12,877 nt of DNA, taken from positions 1 to 12,877 of the forward strand of contig JAITOS010000010.1 in assembly GCA_031289815.1 (NCBI GenBank), in the 5' to 3' direction. The first letter of the stretch is position 1. Every line of letters begins with the position of its first letter. Below are positions 6,569-12,652 of the stretch, one piece after another. The notes below the pieces were generated by a model. The model was not told the origin of the DNA, did no database searches, and was given only the letters and a program-made list of their open reading frames with translations. The position numbers were made by a program, and so were the translations under genes. The DNA is from Peptococcaceae bacterium. GTDB taxonomy: Bacteria > Bacillota > Desulfitobacteriia > Desulfitobacteriales > Desulfitobacteriaceae.

Positions 6569-7051
6569 TCAGAATTTATAAGGGTCGATATCGTCCAGAA
6601 ATTTTTTCAGCGGATCCGCTGCCGCTTCTGTTTCAGGTTCCTTCTGCCCCTGACCGCCGCTGTTATTCACTACGGCCAGCAAGCTCTTTTTTTCCGCCGC
6701 GGGTTTTTCGTCCGCCGGTTTTTCCGCCGCCGGACTTTGACCGCTGGCCGCAATGGAGTCCGCAATCGTTCTATCCGCCTGATTTATTTCATTTTTTATA
6801 TCCTTCAGAGGTTCCTCCAAGGCGGTTTGTACTTCCTTCAAGGGCGCCTTGATAGCGTCCAGCGGTTCCTTGATGGCGTCGGTCACTTCCTTTAACGGAT
6901 TGATCGCGGTAAATTCTCCCATCAATTCACCCCCGATTTGACGCAGTTCTCCCACAAATTTACCGACGGTCCTGGCGATTCCCGGCAATTCCTCCGGCCC
7001 AAAGACCACCAGCCCGATAACTAGTATGACGATGATTTCAGTCCCGTTCAT
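6569..7051 (-). CDS. tatB: TatB/TatA-family translocase protein with Pro-Leu repeat
   Basis: 160 residues with the TatA/B layout: a short N-terminal membrane helix (~4-18), the hinge FGPEELP (17-23) and an amphipathic helix (~24-48). The length and Glu at position 5 of the membrane segment favour TatB over TatA, but the two are hard to separate by eye in this lineage. Residues 52-90 carry four short PL-starting units (PLKEV, PLDAI, PLKEV, PLKDI) predicted helical, followed by an Ala/Pro/Glu/Lys-rich, disordered-looking tail ending DPYKF. GGAGG lies 7-11 nt before the ATG at 7051. It follows tatC by 61 nt and would be its operon partner, forming the substrate receptor complex. It ends 24 bp from the convergent activator gene with no visible terminator between them. 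Confidence 0.85.
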   Translation of the reverse strand: MNGTEIIVILVIGLVVFGPEELPGIARTVGKFVGELRQIGGELMGEFTAINPLKEVTDAIKEPLDAIKAPLKEVQTALEEPLKDIKNEINQADRTIADSIAASGQSPAAEKPADEKPAAEKKSLLAVVNNSGGQGQKEPETEAAADPLKKFLDDIDPYKF

Positions 7052-7112
7052 TCTGCCGCCTCCTTACTGTCAGCCCAACTTTTTTCGCGCCGCCTGATTC
7101 CATGATTCCAGC

Positions 7113-7871
7113 TTACTCCTGCTCAGCCAGTCTCTTTTTTCGCCGTCGCGCGGTCAGATAGCCCAGCCAAATACTCACTTCATAGAGCAAATACATCGGA
7201 ACCACCATGAGTCCTTGAGTCATCAAATCGGGGGTCGGCGACACAATCGCCGCCAGCAGGACGATGATAAAAAAGGCCCAGCGACGCTTTTTAGCCAGCG
7301 TCTGCGGCGTAACAATCCCGCCTCTGATGAGCATGAGTAACACGATCGGTATTTGGAAAACCAGTCCGAAGGTCAATAAAAAGGTCAGGACAAAGGATAA
7401 AAAAGAGGCTTTGCTGAGAAGCGTCGTGGTTTCAACCGCGTCCTTTCCGACATACAGAAGAAATTTAACGCCGACCGGCAGAACATAGAAAAAGCAGAAA
7501 GAAATCCCGCACAGAAAGAGAAACAGCGAACACGGCGCCGCGATATAGATCAGCTTGGTTTCATTCTGTTTCAAGGCCGGCAGGATGAAACTCCAGAGCT
7601 GCCAGAAAATAATGGGCGAAGCGATGACGCAGCCAATCACCAGGGACATTTTCAGCTTTACTAACACCGCTTCCATCGGTGTCAGCGTAACAAATCCCTG
7701 CCCCAAATGCGTGATCGGCCTCGCTAAATAAGCAAATACCGGATCACTCAAAAGCCAGCCGCCAAGCGCCCCCGCCGCCACAGCGTACGCTACTACCATC
7801 AGTACCTTACGCAGCTCTTTCAAATGCTTTAACAATGGCATACTCGCTTCCGGATCCGATTTTCTACGCAT
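7113..7871 (-). CDS. tatC: Twin-arginine translocase subunit TatC
   Basis: 252 residues with six hydrophobic helices. It shows the family hallmarks: HLKELR (16-21) at the cytoplasmic N-terminus, TPMEA (64-68), QLWSFILPAL (91-100) followed by the conserved Glu 104, and SPTPD (211-215) with PMYLLYE (225-231). TatC binds the twin-arginine signal peptide and recruits TatA. The ATG at 7871 is chosen because AAAGGG lies 8 nt upstream; an ATG at 7901 would add ten residues but has no ribosome site. It leads a two-gene operon with the tatB-like gene. The intergenic side has a sigma-70-like promoter and no -24/-12 box, so this core export machinery appears expressed independently of the sigma-54 regulon. 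Confidence 0.95.
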   Translation of the reverse strand: MRRKSDPEASMPLLKHLKELRKVLMVVAYAVAAGALGGWLLSDPVFAYLARPITHLGQGFVTLTPMEAVLVKLKMSLVIGCVIASPIIFWQLWSFILPALKQNETKLIYIAAPCSLFLFLCGISFCFFYVLPVGVKFLLYVGKDAVETTTLLSKASFLSFVLTFLLTFGLVFQIPIVLLMLIRGGIVTPQTLAKKRRWAFFIIVLLAAIVSPTPDLMTQGLMVVPMYLLYEVSIWLGYLTARRRKKRLAEQE

Positions 7872-7996
7872 ATATCTAACCCTTTCTGTTTCATTTTTCA
7901 TTCACATTTTCCGGTTTTAATTCTCCCTGTACTTTGTCTCAATTCCATTTCTAACATTCACATTTTTTATTTGCTTTTCTTACTTTCACCTTTTCA

Positions 7997-8025
7997 ATTA
8001 TAGTGGGTATTTTGTTATCCGTCCA
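7997..8025 (-). promoter_or_regulatory. Sigma-70-like promoter of tatC-tatB
   Basis: On the minus strand TATAAT (7997-8002) is a perfect -10 box, 17 nt from TGGACG (8020-8025), a four-of-six -35 match. The predicted start is near 7990, giving a leader of about 120 nt to tatC. Confidence 0.6.
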
Positions 8026-8222
8026 GTTCTTTACGCTTTGTCATGCTATATCTCTATCCATACGCCGCCATGCGTACCCATAAAAATGCGCCATGCCCTT
8101 AGACGTATCTCGCCATTACACCTTTATCGTACTACCACAGCGCTTACCACAATAGCGCTGATTTCCAGCCGGCGGTCTTAGAGTGTGGCGGCGGCGGTTT
8201 AGCCCGAAAAAAGACAGGATTT

Positions 8223-8267
8223 GTCCTTTTTCCGGAAATTGAACTCCTTTTCTTCCGTATTATGGAT
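8223..8267. promoter_or_regulatory. Paired activator-binding dyads (UAS) for the tatA promoter
   Basis: GTCCTTTTTCCGGAA (8223-8237) differs from the first dyad of the redox-operon module at two of 15 positions. TTCCGTATTATGGAT (8253-8267) is the partner. The centres are 30 bp apart and lie at about -148 and -118 from the predicted start. The same combination, with the same GGAT ending, occurs at 9155-9199. Confidence 0.65.
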
Positions 8268-8351
8268 TTTTCCTTTAGCAACGGCTCGTTCCGGCCAGCG
8301 ATACGCGCGCCGGTCAGCGCTGTTCGTCGTGGCGCGCGGCGCTTTTTAAGA

Positions 8352-8366
8352 TGGTATCTTTCTTGC
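8352..8366 (+). promoter_or_regulatory. Sigma-54 promoter of the tatA pair
   Basis: TGGTATCTTTCTTGC, followed by A, keeps the invariant GG and GC with N10 spacing and the TTGCA block. It departs from consensus at three positions of the -24 box. The predicted start is near 8378, ~140 nt before tatA. Confidence 0.7.
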
Positions 8367-8518
8367 ATATTCAAACAAATGCTGGTTTACACAAATGATG
8401 TTACCTGTTCCAGCAGATGCCGCCTTGACTTCCAATGCTTTAAGATGTTTTAATAAAAGTGCGATTGTCAGCCAGATGAAATATTTTGTACAATGACAAG
8501 GGGAGGTGTTATCGATTC

Positions 8519-8716
8519 ATGGTGACTTTTGGTCTTGTGACGGCAACGACTGCGGTCGTGGTTTTGGTGATTGCCTTGGTTATTTTCGGCCCCGGCAAGC
8601 TGCCGCAGCTGGGCAAATCTCTGGGAAAGAGCATCACTGAATTTAAAGCGGCGACAACGGAAAAAGAGACGGAGAAGGAAGATAAAGAAGAAGCGTCGAA
8701 AGAAGACGACGCGTAA
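8519..8716 (+). CDS. tatA: TatA-type translocase pore protein, paralogue 1
   Basis: 65 residues: one N-terminal membrane helix (~8-23), the hinge FGPGKLP (23-29), an amphipathic helix (GKSLGKSITEFKAAT) and a highly charged Lys/Glu tail. This is a compact TatA, the subunit that assembles the protein-conducting element for folded Tat substrates. The ATG at 8519 is chosen because GGGGAGG lies 12 nt upstream; an upstream TTG at 8486 would put the ribosome site inside the gene and add a hydrophilic stretch before the membrane helix. It is 44 nt upstream of a close paralogue, and a sigma-54 promoter lies ~150 bp upstream. Its operon is separate from tatC-tatB. Confidence 0.92.
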   Translation: MVTFGLVTATTAVVVLVIALVIFGPGKLPQLGKSLGKSITEFKAATTEKETEKEDKEEASKEDDA

Positions 8717-8760
8717 AGGCAGCTGCGTAGATGTAGATAATGAAAAAGGAGGCGTTAGCG

Positions 8761-8979
8761 ATGGTCGTAACCTTTGGTTTTATATCGCCGACAGTGGCGA
8801 TCGTGGTTCTGGTGATTGCCTTGGTTATTTTTGGCCCCGGCAAGCTACCGGATCTGGGCAAATCCCTGGGGAAGAGTATCACCGAATTTAAAGCGGCGAC
8901 GACAGAGAAAGAAGACGCGAAAGCGACAACCGCAGCCGCAGCCGCAACCGAAAATCAAGAAGGAAAAAATGCCGGTTAA
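8761..8979 (+). CDS. tatA: TatA-type translocase pore protein, paralogue 2
   Basis: 72 residues. It is nearly identical to the preceding TatA through the membrane helix, hinge and amphipathic helix (VLVIALVIFGPGKLP and GKSITEFKAATTEKE are shared), and differs at the N-terminus (FISPTVAI) and in an Ala-rich tail made by CAG/CCG-type repetition. The ATG at 8761 has AAAGGAGG 8 nt upstream; an ATG at 8740 would include that site within the gene. The pair arose by tandem duplication and is probably co-transcribed from the sigma-54 promoter at 8352. I infer it supplies additional TatA when the regulon is on, for export of the propeller protein encoded next. Confidence 0.92.
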   Translation: MVVTFGFISPTVAIVVLVIALVIFGPGKLPDLGKSLGKSITEFKAATTEKEDAKATTAAAAATENQEGKNAG

Positions 8980-9022
8980 AACCCGACGAAAAGACAGCCT
9001 GGACGGCGTTTTCCAGGATGCC

Positions 9023-9047
9023 AGACCCGCTGACGTTTCGCGGGTTT
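9023..9047 (+). terminator. Possible weak terminator after the tatA pair
   Basis: AGACCCGC (9023-9030) pairs with GCGGGTTT (9040-9047), with one G-U pair, around a 9-nt loop; only three Ts follow. A second small hairpin, CCTGGA/TCCAGG, precedes it at 8998-9017. Termination would be inefficient, so some read-through into the propeller gene is possible. Confidence 0.35.
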
Positions 9048-9154
9048 GACTCTCTTCATCACTACGAAGATTTTTTCACAGCTTCGGTGCTTGCGCGACG
9101 GATGAGCTTTCGCTGGTTGAAGTTTTATTCACACCAGAAAGATCGCCAGCGTCT

Positions 9155-9199
9155 GTCTTTTTTCCGGAAATCGGACTCTTTTCATTCCACTTTGTGGAT
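9155..9199. promoter_or_regulatory. Paired activator-binding dyads (UAS) for the propeller-gene promoter
   Basis: GTCTTTTTTCCGGAA (9155-9169) and TTCCACTTTGTGGAT (9185-9199) match the pair upstream of tatA in sequence and order. The centres are 30 bp apart, at about -163 and -133 from the predicted start. The flanking bases CCGGAAAT and ACTC-TTTTC are also shared with the tatA pair, which points to duplication of this block. Confidence 0.65.
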
Positions 9200-9298
9200 A
9201 TCTTGCCGGAATCATTCACCGGACGAAGGATCATTTCGCCTTCATGAATACCCGCCGCTGACAGCGTGCCCGCCAGTTTTTTCATCATTTTTCAATTT

Positions 9299-9313
9299 TG
9301 GTACGCTTTTTGC
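9299..9313 (+). promoter_or_regulatory. Sigma-54 promoter of the propeller gene
   Basis: TGGTACGCTTTTTGC, followed by A, matches TGGCACG-N4-TTGC with a single mismatch and exact GG-N10-GC spacing. The predicted start is near 9325, leaving a leader of ~210 nt before the ATG at 9535. Confidence 0.82.
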
Positions 9314-9454
9314 ATAGGTATATAGGTCAGGCACGATAGACAAGCCAAACAAATAAGCGGTGAACGCGTCGAGAGAAAGGAGAAAAGAACCGAAAAAAAG
9401 AAGGCATGTGATTGTTTTACCAATTAAATTTGGAGGTGTTGTGCCAACTCACAC

Positions 9455-9538
9455 ATGGACCCACTGCAAAAATTACCTGCTTTCAGGGCCAATGACGTAC
9501 GAATAAAATATTATTTAGGAGGGTATTATTCTTCATGA
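9455..9538 (+). CDS. Possible 27-residue leader ORF overlapping the propeller gene start
   Basis: An open frame from ATG 9455 ends with TGA at 9536-9538, sharing the ATGA tetranucleotide with the start of the propeller gene, the classic arrangement for translational coupling. The peptide is basic and Tyr-rich. The nearest ribosome site (GGAGG at 9432-9436) is 18 nt away, too far for this ATG but well placed for GTG 9441, which opens a different 21-codon frame. Either frame could be chance. I report it as a candidate only. Confidence 0.2.
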   Translation: MDPLQKLPAFRANDVRIKYYLGGYYSS

Positions 9539-10965
9539 AAGACATAAACAGACGTTCATTTATTAAAGGCACTACAGCGCTGGGCGCTACCTTGGGAATC
9601 CTTGGTCCTATCGGCGTGATCGCCGGTAACGCCGCTCCGGCGCTTGCCTCAGGCGAGCTTCTGGGAAGTGAAGTCGCCGGCGGCAAATTATACGTCTATG
9701 CGGGTTCTTGGGGACACATGGGCGGTACCGATGGTATCACCGCTTTTGAATACAACCCGACGACGGGCGGACTGACCCTGATCAAAGAAATCAACGACTA
9801 TATCCGCTGCGGTCAAACCACCTGTGACTTTGAAGACGGCTACTTCTACTGCGAAGACGAACGTACCCCGAATCCGGATTTCGGCGGCAACAAGCCCGAT
9901 AACGCTGCGTCCGGCGGCGCCGGCGGCGGCAACGTATGGAGCTTCAAAGTGGACAGAGCCACCGGTATCCTGACGGAAATCGGCAAGACCTATTCCTATG
10001 GCGCTCAGCCTTCGTATGTCACCCTGACCGATGAAAAGGATTATATGCTGGTCACTCTCTACGGCGGCAAAACCAGCGTTACCCAGCTCATCCGTGTAGC
10101 GGACGGCTCCTATCAGATCTTAACCGTTCCCAACGCGGCTTGCACCCAGCTCTTTAGGATGAATGAAGACCATACCATCGGCGACATTGTTGATTCCTAT
10201 CAGCATTATAACCGCGGTCATGAAAATAACGCGGAAGAATTTGAATGGTGCAACGCTCACGCCGTCATCAAGGCTCCGGACGGCAAACTGTTCGTCACCT
10301 GCGATAAAGGCGCCAGCACCGTTACCCCCTTCGTGGTTGACCATAAGAACGGCAAGCTGAAAGTATCCGCCGAAACCTATGATCAGCAGAACAACGAAGG
10401 CGCTCGTTACGCGATCTTCCATCAAACCAAGCCTTTCCTCTATATCAATAACGAAAAATTCGCTTCCATCGACGTTTGCACCTATGATAAATACGGCAAT
10501 CTGGAAAAGGTGCAGACGGTCTGCCCCCTGCCTGAAGAGTATGTGAACGAAAAATTAAAGGTCAAAGTGGTTCCCGCCGGCGGCAAATTTGAACAGCAGG
10601 ACTTCAAGCTCCATCCCAACGGCAAATACATCTATAACATGATGCGTTGCGCCAACGGCTACACCTCGGAATGGGAAGGCTGCTCCGTTTTGGAAATCAA
10701 GGAAAACGGTCTGCTGGAGCTGGTGCAGTTCAAGAAATTAGACACCCTGTGGCCGCGTGGTTGCGCTGTTTCGCCCGACGGCAAATGGTTCCTGGTCGCC
10801 TCCCTGTACGCCGAAGAGCTGCTTACCCTGCCGATCAGCGCGAACGGTCAGCTCGGCGAAATCGTGGCCAGAACCCCGCAGAGATCCGCTTGCAATCTCA
10901 CCTTCTTCCCGGAAAAGTATACCCCGGCGGCGAGACCTTTCGTGCATACCTACAGCAGTAAGTAA
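9535..10965 (+). CDS. Tat-exported, Cys-rich lactonase-type beta-propeller protein
   Basis: 476 residues. The N-terminus is a clear twin-arginine signal: RRSFIKG at 6-12, a hydrophobic stretch (~14-34) and a likely cleavage after ALA at residue 38. The mature part shows repeated beta-propeller blade units of the 6-phosphogluconolactonase/YncE type (for example KLYVYAGS at 51-58, HPNGKYIYN at 360-368, SPDGKWFLVAS at 413-423). It has 12 cysteines, unusual for this fold, including C92, C97 and C106 close together. Lactone hydrolysis is a family association, not shown here; it could bind a ligand, a metal or a redox partner. GGAGGG lies 11 nt before the ATG. Its sigma-54 promoter and dyads match those of the redox operon and tatA pair, so export and pathway are probably induced together. 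Confidence 0.88.
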   Translation: MKDINRRSFIKGTTALGATLGILGPIGVIAGNAAPALASGELLGSEVAGGKLYVYAGSWGHMGGTDGITAFEYNPTTGGLTLIKEINDYIRCGQTTCDFEDGYFYCEDERTPNPDFGGNKPDNAASGGAGGGNVWSFKVDRATGILTEIGKTYSYGAQPSYVTLTDEKDYMLVTLYGGKTSVTQLIRVADGSYQILTVPNAACTQLFRMNEDHTIGDIVDSYQHYNRGHENNAEEFEWCNAHAVIKAPDGKLFVTCDKGASTVTPFVVDHKNGKLKVSAETYDQQNNEGARYAIFHQTKPFLYINNEKFASIDVCTYDKYGNLEKVQTVCPLPEEYVNEKLKVKVVPAGGKFEQQDFKLHPNGKYIYNMMRCANGYTSEWEGCSVLEIKENGLLELVQFKKLDTLWPRGCAVSPDGKWFLVASLYAEELLTLPISANGQLGEIVARTPQRSACNLTFFPEKYTPAARPFVHTYSSK

Positions 10966-10991
10966 TCACTTAAAATCGTTTCCGGTTCAGG

Positions 10992-11034
10992 AAGCGGAGG
11001 TCTCGTTGCTCTGTGACGGACGCGGCCTCCGCTT
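10992..11034 (+). other. GC-rich stem-loop after the propeller gene
   Basis: AAGCGGAGGTC (10992-11002) pairs over 11 positions, one of them G-U, with GGCCTCCGCTT (11024-11034) around a 21-nt loop. No T-run follows. It may protect the 3' end of the mRNA ahead of the terminator at 11067. Confidence 0.4.
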
Positions 11035-11044
11035 ACCTATCCTA

Positions 11045-11072
11045 TTGATTAACCCTCTAAACGAACTATAAA
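11045..11072 (+). promoter_or_regulatory. Possible sigma-70 promoter of the trigger factor gene
   Basis: TTGATT (11045-11050), a 16-nt spacer and TATAAA (11067-11072). The predicted start near 11079 falls inside the left arm of the hairpin at 11067-11110. Transcripts beginning here would not form the full terminator stem, whereas read-through transcripts from upstream would. Confidence 0.4.
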
Positions 11073-11110
11073 AGGCTTGATTCCTCTATTCAGGAACCAG
11101 GCCTTTTATA
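11067..11110 (+). terminator. Terminator hairpin after the propeller gene
   Basis: TATAAAAGGCTTGATTCCT (11067-11085) and AGGAACCAGGCCTTTTATA (11092-11110) form a 19-bp stem with two imperfect positions and a 6-nt loop. The right arm carries the TTTT tract and the left arm the AAAA tract, so it can act in either direction. Confidence 0.7.
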
Positions 11111-11146
11111 AACGAAAGAGGACAGGAATAATAAGGGGGATCATGA

Positions 11147-12493
11147 ATGTCCGTTACAACAGAGAGCCTGGGAAATCATGTGATCGAGATGGTCGTCACC
11201 GTGGAAGCCGAGCGTTTTAGCGCCGCCGTCCAGCAAGCTGTCAGGAAGCTGTCCCCCAAGACCGATATTCCGGGATTCCGCCAGGAAGACGAAAATAAAC
11301 CGCGGAAATTGGTGGAAGCGGTCGTCGGTACCGAGGCGCTGTATGATGAGGCGATTCAGGGAATCCTGATCGGCGCCTATAAAGAAGCGTTGCAGGAAAG
11401 CGGCTATGAAGCCGCCGCTGATCCGGAGAACCTTACCATCCTTCAGGCTGAGGACGGCAAAGAGCTTATTTTTAAAACCAAAGTGGCGGTGAAGCCGGAC
11501 GCGATTCTGGGACAGTATAAGGGTCTGGAGGTGGAAAAGAGCGCGGCGGCGGTTACGCCTGAGCAGGTGGAGGAAGACTTGCTACAGCTTCAGCACCGAC
11601 GCGCCAACCTCTTCATTCTCAAAGAGGGAACCGTGGAAAGCGACGACAAGGCCACAATCGATTTTGAGGGCTTTGTTGACGGCGAGGCTCTGGACGGCGG
11701 CAAAGCGGCCAATTATGAGTTAATCATCGGCTCCAATTCCTTTATCCCTGGTTTTGAAGAGCAGCTGACCGGCGCTCAGATCGGACAGGAAACCGAGATC
11801 CAGGTTCAGTTTCCCGACGACTATCACAGCGAAGACTGGCGCGGGAAAAAAGCGCTCTTTAAAATCTTTGTCCATCAGGTCATGCGTAAGGATCTGACCC
11901 CTCTGGATGATGAATTCGCCACAAAATTCAGTGATTTTGCTACTCTGGACGAGCTTCGGGCGGATCTCTACGCGAAACGGTTACAACGCACCGAACAGCA
12001 AGTAGAAAACGCATGTCGCAACGCCCTGGTAAAGAAAGCGGTGGATAACGCCGCGGTGGAATTTCCTAAAGCCATGGTGCAAAAATACACCCTCCAGCTG
12101 TTTCAGCAATTCGGGCAGAGTATTCGCGCTCAGGGAATGGAACCCGACGATTACCTGCGCGTAATGAATACGACGAAAGAAGCGATTGTTGAGCAGATGA
12201 AACCGAAAGCGGAACAGACGGTGAAAACCGAACTCGTTTTACGACAGATCGCGAAGCTCGAAAATATCGTCGTGTCCGACGCTGATTTTGACGCGGAAGT
12301 CCAGAAACTCTCCGAAGAGTATAAGCAGAGTCCCGCCTCAATCCTGATGACGATGGGCGAAGGCGGTCAGGAGGAATTCAGGCAGGGGATGCGCAATGAC
12401 CGGGTCGTGGCCTTATTGGAGACGACGGCGATCGTCACAACGCCCGCGCCTGCTGCGCCTGCGCCTGCGGCCACTGCGACCACCACGGACTGA
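11147..12493 (+). CDS. tig: Trigger factor (ribosome-associated chaperone/PPIase) with variant ribosome-binding loop
   Basis: 448 residues, normal length. The order of domains is standard: N-terminal ribosome-binding domain (1-~115), FKBP-type PPIase domain (~165-247, with DFEGFVDG and IPGFEEQLTG) and a helical C-terminal chaperone domain, plus a Pro/Ala/Thr-rich tail. The ribosome-contact signature, normally GFR-x-GK-x-P, reads GFRQEDENKPRK (43-54): F44 and R45 are kept, but the Gly-Lys pair is lost and two residues, mostly acidic, are added. The ATG at 11147 has AAGGGGGA 6 nt upstream. The usual clpP-clpX neighbours are absent; a convergent pyrophosphatase gene follows. It could be the only trigger factor, or a second copy specialised for a purpose such as handling exported proteins. 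Confidence 0.93.
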   Translation: MSVTTESLGNHVIEMVVTVEAERFSAAVQQAVRKLSPKTDIPGFRQEDENKPRKLVEAVVGTEALYDEAIQGILIGAYKEALQESGYEAAADPENLTILQAEDGKELIFKTKVAVKPDAILGQYKGLEVEKSAAAVTPEQVEEDLLQLQHRRANLFILKEGTVESDDKATIDFEGFVDGEALDGGKAANYELIIGSNSFIPGFEEQLTGAQIGQETEIQVQFPDDYHSEDWRGKKALFKIFVHQVMRKDLTPLDDEFATKFSDFATLDELRADLYAKRLQRTEQQVENACRNALVKKAVDNAAVEFPKAMVQKYTLQLFQQFGQSIRAQGMEPDDYLRVMNTTKEAIVEQMKPKAEQTVKTELVLRQIAKLENIVVSDADFDAEVQKLSEEYKQSPASILMTMGEGGQEEFRQGMRNDRVVALLETTAIVTTPAPAAPAPAATATTTD

Positions 12494-12534
12494 GCGCCGG
12501 ATTTTTATTTCATTCATGAGTGGCAAGACCGAGG

Positions 12535-12583
12535 AAAAATCCCCGGAGACATTGAAAGACAATATCTCCGGGGATTTTTTTTT
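12535..12583. terminator. Bidirectional terminator between tig and the pyrophosphatase gene
   Basis: AAAAATCCCCGGAGA (12535-12549) and TCTCCGGGGATTTTT (12565-12579) form a perfect 15-bp inverted repeat, and the T-run continues to 12583. With A-run and T-run on opposite sides it can end transcripts of both convergent genes. Confidence 0.92.
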
Positions 12584-12652
12584 GATAACGTAACGTCTTT
12601 GTCCTTATGCGCTTGCGTTCTTTATTTCGCCGTTCATTGCTAATCCCTAAGC

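Larger units (their letters stand above)
7872..8518. other. Divergent intergenic region tatC / tatA pair
   Basis: About 650 bp without a supported gene. It contains the tatC promoter (7997-8025), an inverted repeat CAGCGCT/AGCGCTG (8138-8144 and 8154-8160) with a partial direct repeat TACCACA, the dyad pair at 8223-8267, the sigma-54 promoter at 8352-8366 and a ~140-nt leader before tatA. Short reading frames here lack ribosome sites and coding character. Confidence 0.75.
8980..9534. other. Intergenic control region upstream of the exported propeller gene
   Basis: About 555 bp. The first part has weak hairpins after the tatA pair. The middle has the third type of dyad pair (9155-9199) and a sigma-54 promoter (9299-9313). 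The last ~210 nt are an A-rich leader with two ribosome-site-like sequences (GGAGG at 9432 and GGAGGG at 9518) and a very short frame ending on the start codon of the next gene. Confidence 0.7.

Noticed and set aside
8144..8453. Short open frames on both strands between tatC and tatA
   Set aside because: No ribosome sites, Arg/Pro-rich low-quality translations, and they cover the dyads and sigma-54 promoter.
8899..8960. GCAGCC-type repeats in tatA paralogue 2 as a repeat array
   Set aside because: Too short; it is simple codon repetition coding for the Ala-rich tail.
9018..9317. Open frames upstream of the propeller gene on both strands
   Set aside because: They overlap the dyads and the sigma-54 promoter and lack ribosome sites.
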